From positions 1 to 10,106 of the forward strand of contig MU266883.1 of assembly GCA_021014945.1 (NCBI GenBank): 10,106 bases of DNA, written 5' to 3'. Source of the DNA: Leucogyrophana mollusca (taxonomy: Eukaryota > Basidiomycota > Agaricomycetes > Boletales). The position numbers and the translations under genes are program-made. This document shows, piece after piece, positions 1 through 8,139 of the stretch; position 1 is the stretch's first letter, and each line of letters starts with the position of its first letter. Below the pieces are notes generated by a model. The model had not been told where the DNA came from and searched no databases. It saw only the letters and a list, made by a program, of their open reading frames with translations.

Positions 1-402
1 CGGTATATTCACGTCTACGGTTTTACGCATTACGGCCTGTTGGTCACTTGTTGACTGACGTTATTCTATTGTCGCTCTCCAACCTGCTTTTGTTGATCAT
101 TCTTGGTTAACAGAGTAGCGCTCATCCTATTACTCCCTTGACTGGACTTTTGGGTGGTAGCAAGTGTATCCATCCCACGAACAACCAGACTACCCAACCG
201 ATCTCTGTTGTGTGTTCCGTTGGAGTCTGGGGTGTTGGTTTGTGTTTGTTTTCTAGCACAGATCACATCAAGATCGACAGCGCACCGCATATGACGACGT
301 GCACTCGATGTGCGTGGTTGACTGGGGGCTTGCCGGCGGTAGGTGAGATCAACGACCCACATGAGCCCACATGCCGTCGAAGCCTCATCCGTCCGAAGAT
401 CC

Positions 403-499
403 GATCGGACATTGCTACCGACGCACCCCACCCGTCCGCCTCCCAGGATCGGACATTTGCCAGATTTTCGGCCTTTCCGTCAGCATAGGGATCGGACAT
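403..499. repeat. Degenerate tandem repeat, core GATCGGACAT, period about 44 nt
   Basis: The 10-mer GATCGGACAT occurs exactly three times, at 403-412, 447-456 and 490-499, spaced 44 and 43 nt apart. A second shared element, CCGTCCG, lies near 389, 432 and 525. Just before the first copy, GTCCGA (391-396) and TCGGAC (405-410) form an inverted repeat. The sequence between the cores has diverged strongly, so this is an old or short array. Its function is unknown. Confidence 0.6.
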
Positions 500-771
500 C
501 GGGCCATTTTTAGGGTGGTTTCCGTCCGCCTAGTGGATACCACATCTAAGGTGATACGCGGGGGTCCTTCTTGAATACTTCACTGTTAGAGATGGATCCC
601 GACCATTGGAGCAAAGATGGATGAAAGAAAGAGCCGGCCGAGAGAATATTTGCTCCCCATCACTATGAGAATGCAATGGAAACCTCGCAGTTGCATTAGA
701 GGGAGTTCTCTCCATATAATAACGGGACATGGAAAGCTGGACACAGCAAGAAGGCCACGAAGAAGACGAGC

Positions 772-776
772 AAAAA
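772..776 (-). terminator. RNA polymerase III T-run terminator of tRNA-Thr
   Basis: Five consecutive T residues on the minus strand begin 19 nt after the discriminator base of the tRNA. This is the usual pol III stop signal and the first T run of four or more downstream of the gene. Confidence 0.7.
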
Positions 777-794
777 GATCTTTGCACCTCGCAG

Positions 795-888
795 TGCCCA
801 CTGGCTGGATTGAACAACCGACCTCATCATCTCAGCAGATCAGATGATCTGTTACAAGTGACGCGCTCTACCACTGAGCTAAGCGGGC
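795..888 (-). tRNA. tRNA-Thr(UGU) with a 22-nt intron
   Basis: The mature tRNA is 72 nt and folds completely. The 7-bp acceptor stem pairs 882-888 with 796-802 (one G-U), followed by discriminator A at 795. The D-arm has a 4-bp GCTC/GAGC stem. The anticodon stem pairs CGTCA with TGATG (one G-U). The variable loop is 5 nt, and the T-stem GGTTG/CAGCC has a 7-nt TTCAATC loop. The anticodon loop reads CTTGTAA with anticodon TGT at 854-856, decoding ACA (Thr). A 22-nt intron at 831-852 sits at the canonical position between bases 37 and 38, giving exons 853-888 and 795-830. The internal A box is TAGCTCAGTGG (871-881) and the B box is in the T-arm. No CCA is encoded, as expected in a eukaryotic nucleus. 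Intron position and fold are read directly; intron length could shift by one base at the duplicated A. Confidence 0.93.
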
Positions 889-1069
889 TGATGACTACCA
901 TCTCCCGCAACGTCACATAACATGCAATATAATCCAGCCACGGTTGGCTCTAATTACACTCCCTCCGGTAGAGTACAAGCATCACTATGTATGTACTTGC
1001 TCTTCCTTCACCGTTTTACAAACGCTGATACGAATTGGCGAGATGGGAAATAGTTCTAACACCCTGTCT

Positions 1070-1981
1070 TTATGCCGTCCAAACTTTGGCGATAAGTTCT
1101 GTCAGACCTGCAGTGGTGTACAGGAAGAATCTATGAGCACGACGCAGTAATTTGGAGGGGAGAGAATGAGAAAAGATAGAGGAAATAGGCTGGACACAGT
1201 GTCCTCGTTGACATAGGGAGAAATGAGACCAGGTGGTAGCGGAGGAAAAAGGGGATGGAGGAATAGGCATTAAGGTGAGAACGCACCGATATCGTTTGTG
1301 TTGAATTGATAAACGCCGACGAGAGTGGCAACAGTAGCGGTGCGCAGGGTCCAGGTCATGAGAGGCCCAAGGACGGGGAACTTGCGTGGGTGGAGATAAT
1401 CCACGATCATAGAGTCGAACTGCATAAGAGAGGACGGTAAGAGCATGTCCTCAGGGCACACGCAAGGGAAAGAGCGGCAAAGAGTGAACGGGGCCTCGCT
1501 CACGTAGAAGAGGGAATGGTTTAGAATAGCTACATTTACTTACCCCGATATGACTGTGCATCACCAAGCTGACTCCTAGGATGCCATCGAGAATGGGGTA
1601 TGCAGAGCCGGAAGTAGCAAAGGCGGCGCCAGTGAGAGGAACGAGGGCTGCCGAAAGGAGACGCTCAAATGCCCAGTGATAAGAGCCGTGTGTTTTAGAA
1701 GGCGGAGGAAATGTCGTAGGATCGTTCACTGTGCCCTTGTAGATCGCTGTGTGGATGTGAAGCTAAGGCACAGTACTTGCGCGAGAGCGAGATATACGTA
1801 CGACCACCGGGAACGTATTGTGTGCTCGAGCTAGCTGCGTGTCGCACTGCAGCGCAGGTGTATATTTTAGTTGAAATGTAAGTGGGAAATGACCTCACGA
1901 CGAACCTTGCAAAGTGGACCGCAATGCGTTTCTGCCAGCAGCGGATTTAAAGGCTGAACGGAGCAGGATTGACGAAGACAT
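1070..1981 (-). CDS. SDH4: Succinate dehydrogenase membrane-anchor subunit (CybS, complex II)
   Basis: This is the mitochondrial inner-membrane anchor of complex II, which binds heme b and ubiquinone with Sdh3. Exons on the minus strand are 1981-1906, 1846-1802, 1746-1544, 1419-1287 and 1107-1070; all four introns are GT-AG, and the 495 nt give 164 aa plus TAA. Residues 1-30 form a Ser/Arg-rich, acid-free mitochondrial presequence starting at ATG 1981-1979. The body shows the family signature NDPTTFPPP (47-55), HGSYHWAFERLLSA (60-73) and HSHIGFDSMIVDY (104-116). His104 and Asp115-Tyr116 have the same 12-residue spacing as the heme-ligand His71 and quinone-site Asp82-Tyr83 of E. coli SdhD. Three hydrophobic segments follow the presequence (about 70-86, 90-104 and 123-146). 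Length and motifs indicate an intact gene. The exon 2 acceptor could alternatively lie 13-15 nt further in (phase 1 either way), changing only the presequence. Confidence 0.93.
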
Positions 1982-2496
1982 CGTCTGTGTCACTGGCAAT
2001 TGTGGACAGTAACAGAGATGGAGGCGTGTTGGAGGATGAGCGTGGATAGAGAGGACTGAAAGCAGGGAACGGGCGGGAGGCGGAATAACCCCTCCCAGCC
2101 AATCGCGTGCTTCCGGTTATTTCCGCAGCTGCGACTCAGTGGCTCTGTCCAACACCGTTCACTGCCTCAAGCAACGAAAGCTAGAAACACGACCACAATG
2201 TAGTCGCCATGTGGGAATTGAATAATACAACCAGTACTCTACAGTGTGTAGCATTTAAATCCGAGAATATGGAGGTATTTCCTTGCACGGTAACCTCGAG
2301 AAACAGGGTAAAGGGGAGGGTGAGCCTTTTAGATTGCCCTGGGCATTTTATCATCCTCGGGAAATTGCACGTCATGGTCCTTGCGAGGTTGGTCGCCTGA
2401 AGACCCGGAATCAGATACGATTTTACGGCGAGAGGTAAATCTTACTCTTGGCACGAGTCTGACAGTTGTTCGACAAGTCGTCCTGAAAGCCGGCGA
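1982..2496. other. Intergenic region: SDH4 promoter and 3' flank of the DUF6534 gene
   Basis: No coding homology is visible. The part next to 1981 must hold the SDH4 promoter and 5' leader, including the CCAAT element at 2099-2103. The part next to 2497 is the 3' flank of the leftward DUF6534 gene. The short frames at 2181-2375 and 2209-2400 overlap on opposite strands and resemble nothing I know. Confidence 0.45.
2099..2103 (+). promoter_or_regulatory. CCAAT box upstream of SDH4
   Basis: CCAAT in the context GCCAATC lies 118 nt upstream of the SDH4 start codon, in inverted orientation relative to that gene. Fungal respiratory genes are classically controlled by the CCAAT-binding Hap2/3/5 complex, so the position fits. 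A single pentamer can also occur by chance. Confidence 0.35.
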
Positions 2497-4327
2497 TTAG
2501 CACCGAGTTCGGGTGAAGGAAGGTATGCATACCCGAAATCGAGTTAGTTCTACAGTTTTGTGTACTAATATATGTGTAGGAGGTGGTTCTCGCACTGCTC
2601 TTGAGTCGGTGAATAGTGACGATGTCGAAAAAACATTGCCGCCTTGCTGATCCCGCAGGTTATGTCGCCCATTGAGCCTGGTACAGCCAGTAACATGTGA
2701 ATCACTGCCCAGAGGGAGAGTGGAAAGAGCCGTACAGAGCGACTGGAACGATGGTGATGAGCCATGAACCTGGAAAAACACTCGAAGTACGCACCCATCG
2801 TAATCACGTATAGTTTGCTCGCCATAAAGTGAAATGGCGCCCTGTGCACCCTTAGGTGGGCGGAGAAGAATGAGCGCAGATAGACTTACCAATGTACCGA
2901 GCCCGGACCAGTGAGAAAGACGACCAGAAACAGCACTTGGGTGACGCTGACGAGGAGTCCGCGGCTAACTATGTACAGAAGCAGTTTCTGCAGCATAGTA
3001 TCCGTACTACGGGACGTGTTGGGACACTCCAGGACTCGTTCAGGGGACATTCTCACCGTTTGACCCCTCTTTTAGCGCTAGCCAGTGTCCAAGTCAAGGA
3101 GACGGTGATTCCGATGTCCGCGATGGCTGCAAAACCGCCATTTATCCCGAATAAAATCTGATGCAGCGCTCTTCATTCGAAACCTTAGCAAAGCTAAGAA
3201 ATAAAGTGCTCGTACCTCATTCTGCCGGGTTGTCAAAAAGGCCATCACAGGATGCTTGAACATATCGGCGGCGGCCACTTAGAAAGATCGTCAGCTCATG
3301 CCAACAAGTGACAGGGTGAGGCATACTTACTTGTACCGGTAACTAAATGTTAGTCCCGTAGGTCAGCAGGGAATCCCACATGCAGGTCGAGTAGACCCAC
3401 CAAATGCCCCAGTGCCGAATATCATCTTGGGAGATTTCAACACGACGTTAACAACTCCAGTGCTGCTTATCACTCACGATGCCTGCAGGCAGCCACAGCT
3501 GATCCCTAGTGACTATTGGTTTGCGTGCATCAATTTGGCGCTCCATGGTGAACAGGAACGAGTAACATACATAGATAGACGCGACTTGCAAAGAATATCT
3601 GGACTCTGTGAGTAGTTTGATAAAAAAAAATGGTCGTGGAAGTGTGGTTGACGCGCACATGTACACTATGACCATAGTGAGCAAAAATTCCGACGCAGCC
3701 GTCCTGATGGAGAGTCAGGGAGTGTACAATCATCGAGCGCACTGCCCACGCACTTCGTTATATCCCCCAGAGGCTTAAGGTTTCCAAAATTCTCGACCTG
3801 AGCATTTTCAGCGTCAAGAAAGCGTCGGCTTCAGTGGGATGACGTGGTACGCACCAGGGAAAAATGTAAGACGTGCAAGTCAAGGCCGGTCGTCGTGAGG
3901 TCACCCAATCTGCATTTTTGGACTTTTAGCGGGCGCACTGTGATACAATGTTGGTACTCACATCAAACCAATTACCTGTGGTCCGTAATGAATGGACAAC
4001 TGTAGTATGCATAAGAGGGTCGATATGAGTGCTCACAAGTATACGGAGACCCCAGGGATCCATCTCGCAGTTGTTGATGTATATCCAGGCCTGCACAATT
4101 GTGATGCCGGATAGTCTGGTTCAAAAGATCCCCGTAAGCTCCCATGTTGTGAAACCACTACTCAGGCACGACTAGAACATACACTGTTGCTACCAAAAAT
4201 GCTGTAGAGTCTCGCGCAAGTTAGCACGAGTACAGCTTCGACCGACCAAGGAAAAAGACCAACACCAATACAGTCCATCCCACGAATCCGACAAATCAAT
4301 GCTCACTGTGCCAACCGGAACGTCCAT
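2497..4327 (-). CDS. DUF6534-family integral membrane protein, probably frameshifted
   Basis: This is a multi-pass membrane protein of a family expanded in Agaricomycetes; its function is unknown. Exons read on the minus strand: 4115-3962 (GITIVQAWIYI, DPWGLRIL), 3797-3754 (VENFGNLKPLGD), 3703-3659 (SEFLLTMVIVY), 3605-3571 (VQIFFASRVYL), 3482-3401 (IVSDKQHW ... MIFGTGAF), 3342-3331 (12-nt micro-exon), 3277-3216, 3157-3057 (ILFGINGGFAAIADIGITVS), 3006-2890, 2850-2791 (FHFMASKLYVITM) and 2677-2497 (LNGRHNLRD, ending in TAA). Every listed intron is GT-AG. Phases agree across each junction from 4115 on; only the joins at about 3456 and 4115/4327 fail. The family order is kept: N-terminal YxY-like segment, central FFAxRxY, DI-ITxSL helix, then KLYxxxxxxLNxR. 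Oddities: within 3482-3401 the frame breaks near 3456 (TAA follows QHWSC, yet the family frame resumes one base over as VVNVVLKSPKMIF). The first exon (candidate ATG 4327-4325, strong GCCATGG context) reads family-like for about 20 residues, then loses the frame near 4265 and has no matching splice phase. It may be a young pseudogene or contain sequence errors. Introns 3798-3961 and 2678-2790 are least certain. Confidence 0.72.
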
Positions 4328-5336
4328 GGCGAAAGAGGGCTCTGTCTCGTCCAGCGAAAGCCAAGGCAGCTAGAATTTCAATGAAGGGGAATGGGCGATG
4401 TGGGTTCGTGGCGTTCTCGTCGAAGCATCCGGTCCAGGAATTTATTCAAATTATCATCGACTTTATCACCTTTTGTGACTTAGAGTTGCCGATCAGCCAA
4501 CAGCTCTCCTCCTGCAACCCAAGCTCAGTTTGGGGAAATGTCGAATTTGAATTGGTGACATAGCACGACAGCGACAAGCGGCCGCCGCAAGCCGATGCAT
4601 TGCAGCGCACTGCTGATTTCGTGAGAATGCGAGCGTTTTTTCAAGCTCATCGAAACTGAAATCTTTGAGATCGGCAGATCTGCAAAAGTTTCAAAGCCCC
4701 ACAGCTCATATCAGATAGTTAAAAAGATAATTTGATACAGACTTTCCGGAGTGGGAGTGGGTCGAGTGCCGACCAGACGCCAGTATCCAACTCTTGTGAC
4801 AATTCCGTCTGATAAGAGGACAGCGAGGAGGAGCACGGGAGCTCTTTCAAGAACGCGCGGTCGCCACGATCTACCTCTGACCCTTCGGCTGTTCCCGCTG
4901 TCAGCGCTTTGGCGATCAATGGTGACTGACACTATTTCGCAGCTATCCAGTGTCCACGACGGAAATTCAACTCGCTCGGCGTCGCAATTTGTTGAGGCTC
5001 AGGCCACTCGACTTAAAGCACCGAAAACCATGCAGAACCGTGTCGACCCAGTAAGTAGCCGTAAATTTCAGATGGCTCCACCCAAACGTATTGGCCCATT
5101 CGTTTTTTGAACCCGTTCACAATTTTCTTCGTACTTTCGAAGCTGGTGATGGCAAGAGTAAATACCGGGGACATGTGGTGGACGAACGCAGGACCTGCCG
5201 GCTTGCGCTTGATTGGGATATCCGGGAGCCGGATGAAGGGTGACCTCATCTTGGCTTACTACGCGACCTTCAAGTTGTATTACACCCGCGGACTGAAGCA
5301 GGCTGACGCCTTCAATCCTGAACATTTACTCCCACC
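4328..5336. other. Divergent intergenic region: promoters of DUF6534 gene and epoxide hydrolase
   Basis: The two flanking genes point away from each other, so this 1-kb stretch should contain both promoters. I recognise no protein. Several frames (4381-4563 plus, 4751-5110 plus, 5013-5249 minus, 5068-5325 minus) overlap without family motifs. The part at 4920-5049 plus has codon-like structure and ends at a consensus donor GTAAGT (5050), so a small unrecognised upstream exon cannot be excluded. No clear TATA box is visible upstream of 5337; the start context CCCACCATG is good. Confidence 0.4.
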
Positions 5337-6941
5337 ATGTCTGATAGCCCTTTCACAATCACAGTCCCGGACGACAAGCTCGCCATCCTCCGCGCCAAGC
5401 TTGACCTCACGACCTTCCCTGACGAGCTCGATGACGCAGGCTGGAAATATGGCGCCCCTCTCGCCGACATCAAGAGGCTCGTCGCGCGGTGGAAAGATGG
5501 ATACGACTGGCGCGTACACGAGAGGGCCCTCAACGGGGAGCTGCCGATGTTCACGAGAGACATCGACGTTAAGGACTTTGGGACGCTGAACATACACTAT
5601 GTGCATAAGAAGAGCGAGGTTGTGGACGCGATTCCGCTGTTGTTCGTTCATGGATGTAAGTCGAATTCAATTTACACGTGCTGCGTTCCAACTATTGACA
5701 CCAACACGCTGGAATTGATGCTTGCAGGGCCTGGAAGCTTTCTCGAAGTCCGCAAGGTGTTGCCCCTGTTGACGGCGGCGTCACCTGAGCACCCCAGCTT
5801 TCACATCGTCGCTCTCAGCTTACCCGGGTTCGGTTTCTCCGAGGCTCCACGCAAGCAAGGTTTCAATGTGGAACAGTATGCAGAGGTGCGCCCTCACATT
5901 TTTCCAGACTCACGAGCGAGAACTGAGGGTCCTTCAGGTAGGGAACAAGCTGATGCTTGCGCTTGGGTACAATGAATACGGTACGCTCTGAGCGCTTGTT
6001 CCTTTTGTTTGAGTATTGATATCCTTTACTGAGATCAGTCACGCAAGGTGGGGACTGGGGTCACGTTGTAGGATTGTTTGTACTCGCCTTCGGTCACAAC
6101 TAATTGCGGACGCCGTTTAGGTGACTCGTACGATGGGGAATGTTTACGGCGGGAAGCACCACAAAGCCTGGCACACCAACTTCCCCGTGTAAGCACTCAC
6201 GCTAGTACCAAATACCAGTCCGCTGAAAAAACATAACAGCGCCATGCCCCCTAGCTTCACAACAGCCCCATTCTCTTTCCTGTCTTTCCTCGTCACGCCC
6301 TTCTCTGCGGAAGAGAAGGCCGGACTCGAACGTACCGCGTGGTTCCGGTCGAAAGGGAGGGGCTATTTCGCGGAACAGAGCACCCAGCCGCAGACGCTGG
6401 GATATGCGCTGGCTGATAGTCCTGTTGGGCTGTTGGCATGGATCTACGAGAAATTGGTGCTGTGGACTGACAACCATCCGTGGACTGAGGATGAAGGCGA
6501 GTCAGACACTCTTGTAGATATCGAGCATGGCTGATGCGGCGGTTATAGTTTTGACGTGGATCTCTATATACTTGTTCTCCCGCGCGGGCCCGGCGGCTTC
6601 TTTGCGTATCTACTTTGAGCTCGAAGGCAACTCGTCTAGCTTCCTGTCGAAATGCCCCACCATCCCGATGGGTGCTTCGTACTTCCCAAAGGAACTCATC
6701 GTTGTTCCGCAAGCGTTTGTCCCATTCCGCGCCCTAGTCATGGAGTATTCCGCTAACACGCGTCGTCGTTGTCAGGTGGGTGCGCAAGGCAAACAACGTC
6801 GTTTTTGAATCCAAGCATCAAAGTGGAGGACACTTCGCCGCTCACGAAAAGCCCGAGGAGCTGGTGGATGATCTGCGCAAGATGTTTGGGAAGGGGGGGC
6901 CGGCTTATGGTGTGGTGCCAGGAAAGGCGGGATATGCTTGA
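5337..6941 (+). CDS. Epoxide hydrolase (alpha/beta-hydrolase fold, EHN domain), complete
   Basis: It adds water to epoxides to give vicinal diols, via an alkyl-enzyme ester. Eight exons: 5337-5655, 5728-5885, 5938-5980, 6039-6067, 6121-6188, 6240-6496, 6549-6714 and 6776-6941, together 1206 nt for 401 aa plus TGA, the usual length of fungal enzymes. Residues 4-100 form the N-terminal EHN domain. The oxyanion-hole motif is HGWP (105-108). The nucleophile is Asp179 in GGDWG. Lid tyrosines are Tyr248 and Tyr313, the acid is Glu340 in FPKE, and the base is His366 in [10 protein letters not shown]. The Aspergillus niger enzyme has Asp192, Tyr251, Tyr314, Asp348 and His374; the acid-to-base spacing of 26 is identical, with Glu replacing Asp. 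No signal peptide or anchor is seen, so it is probably soluble and cytosolic. The intron at 6497-6548 is GC-AG; the donor at 6068 (GTAGGA) is weak and chosen to keep the family spacing. The start has a CCCACCATG context. No sign of decay. Confidence 0.94.
6497..6548 (+). other. Non-canonical GC-AG intron in the epoxide hydrolase gene
   Basis: The exon ends ...GATGAAG and the intron starts GCGAGT and ends TTATAG, 52 nt, phase 1. Only this donor joins HPWTEDE to [10 protein letters not shown] in frame. The nearest GT (6501) gives phase 2 and destroys the downstream homology. A CTGAT branch-like site lies near 6531. The size matches the gene's other introns (51-72 nt). Confidence 0.8.
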
Positions 6942-7352
6942 GCAACGAGACGTCGGGAACATGACACTCTTGATGGTCGATCCAGACTTTGTAAGTGTAA
7001 CTACAATCCTATCTAAGTAAATGAACTCTAGAACGTTGAAGGCACGTTTCTCAGCTTCCCAAGCTGTGTGTTATCTTGCACGTGTGTTAACTCTGGTCAG
7101 TTTGCAAAACCGCTCACTGTGACATCCATCACGCCTCTGGAGCTGCGGAAGTGCTGTCGGGAGGGAGAACATTGATTTCGCCTCGTCGCTGAGAAAGGTT
7201 GCGTGTCTGAGTCTATCGTGACGCCAGCTCAGAAGAGCGAGGGACTCGCAGGGCGTGCTAGGACTTAACTTATACCTAATAGTACCCAGCCGGCCTCCTT
7301 CCCTATCCCAGGGTGCCCCTTAACCACACTCACGTCACCTTTAGCTGGATCC
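6942..7352. other. Epoxide hydrolase 3' flank and intergenic sequence
   Basis: This follows the TGA of the epoxide hydrolase and presumably contains its 3' UTR. No perfect AATAAA signal and no coding homology are visible. The frame 6769-7020 is the last exon read out of phase. Confidence 0.45.
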
Positions 7353-7742
7353 TCACACAGGTCGAGTCCCACGACTCTCCTCCCCTCGTGTCGCAGCGAT
7401 ACTGACAATAAGGGTAGTGCTGGGGAAGTTCTCGATCCCAGCGAGAGCGGTAACGAGATAAGTATGCCGAGACATGTGCGGTGCGCGCCGCGTGGTGGTG
7501 TGCGGCTCGAGGGATATGCATTGTAGGTGGGAGTCTGAGGCACACGTGGCGATCACAAGTGCGTCTGAGGTAGACGTCAAGGTGTAGATGGCGGAGAAGA
7601 GTAAGAAGAAGTCGCTGGCATTGTTCAGAACGACACCGGACTTGATACGAAAAAGTAAGAGGATGATGTCATGGTGGCCGGGGCGTTTGGTGTTAGGCTG
7701 TGGGCTTACGAGGTGAAGATCAAGATGGCAAGCGACGCATCA
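7353..7742 (-). other. Unassigned open stretch, possible gene relic
   Basis: The minus strand is open for about 130 codons between a TGA at 7741-7743 and the stop at 7353. It has a hydrophobic middle (SDFFLLFSAIYTLTSTSDAL) and ends with AGIENFPSTTLIVS. Near 7375-7400 another frame continues as EGRRVVGLDLCEDPAKGDVSVV. The order GI-x-x-FP-x-TLIVS, then EGRR, then DVSVV faintly recalls the C-terminal part of alpha/beta-hydrolase-3 esterases, with a frame change, but this is weak. There is no good start codon. I do not recognise the rest. It lies just downstream of the inverted DAK fragment in the same orientation, so it could belong to the same decayed locus. Confidence 0.2.
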
Positions 7743-7755
7743 GTGAATGCCTCGT

Positions 7756-8136
7756 TCAGCGGGAGCCACCACACCGGGGCCGGAGATTCTGGAGAGCGTC
7801 AGCCGCCGATGAAAACCTCTTCGGTGGAGGCATGACGTCCCGGGCAAGTTTAGCTGTGTCGTAATAAGGCTGTAGTTGCACCTTGCCAAAAGAGCTGATT
7901 TCCGGGTGTGCCGGGCGGGCGGGTCTTGGCAAGGTTGCGCTCGGTGGAAAGATTTGAGAGGAGTGCAGCACCTCGTCCACGAGCGCGCCCATCTCGAGCT
8001 GGGACACACCGTCGAGGTTGTTGATGCAGAGGACGACGGTGTCCGCGGGGCGGATCCACTGCTCTGCGTCCTCGGTCGCGGTACTCGCGTTGGAGTTTGC
8101 GTCCACATACGCACCAGATGCTACGATGGAAGACAT
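7756..8136 (-). pseudogene. DAK1: Inverted fragment of a dihydroxyacetone kinase (late part of DAK1 domain)
   Basis: The intact enzyme phosphorylates dihydroxyacetone to dihydroxyacetone phosphate. The strong match is minus-strand 8049-7966, reading ADTVVLCINNLDGVSQLE followed by MGALVDEVL. This corresponds to the conserved VNNLGG-S-LEMGAL block near the end of the DAK1 (DhaK-like) domain; the usual NNLGG is changed to NNLDG. After LHSS the family sequence (TSLNxPGFS...) is not present in one frame. Family-like bits reappear in other frames, such as LNLPGTS near 7850, pointing to several indels. No start codon context or DAK2 (ATP-binding) domain is found. In an intact gene this block would follow the plus-strand fragment 8240-8884, but here it lies upstream of it in opposite orientation. 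I infer a decayed, rearranged copy; exact ends are uncertain. Confidence 0.75.
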
Positions 8137-8139
8137 TAT

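Larger units (their letters stand above)
1..794. other. Intergenic region, no gene recognised
   Basis: I see no protein homology on either strand. The open frames here (for example 66-431 minus and 138-488 plus) overlap one another, have no plausible splice-extended neighbours and show no recognisable motif. The stretch holds the degenerate GATCGGACAT repeat at 403-499 and the pol III terminator of the tRNA at 772-776. Confidence 0.5.

Noticed and set aside
66..488. Overlapping 116-121 aa open frames on both strands
   Set aside because: They overlap antisense, have no motif or hydrophobic pattern, and no splice-linked neighbours; likely chance.
1108..1286. Extra SDH4 exon inside the 179-nt last intron
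   Set aside because: The flanking exons already join in frame with a complete family sequence (NDIG to LTEL); no missing residues need to be supplied.
3621..3630. Poly-A run as a retroposon tail or polyadenylation site
   Set aside because: On the minus strand it is the T-rich tract before the acceptor of a DUF6534 intron (3606-3658).
4751..5110. 119-aa plus-strand frame as a gene
   Set aside because: No family motif and no convincing next exon after the donor-like GTAAGT at 5050; kept only as a possibility in the intergenic entry.
5107..5589. 160-aa plus-strand frame
   Set aside because: It overlaps epoxide hydrolase exon 1 in another frame; its Ser/Thr-rich content is the shadow of that exon.
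5280..5651. Minus-strand frames of 93 and 123 aa
   Set aside because: Antisense to the well-supported epoxide hydrolase first exon.
6244..6534. Separate 96-aa plus ORF
   Set aside because: It is exon 6 of the epoxide hydrolase read through into the GC-AG intron, not an independent gene.
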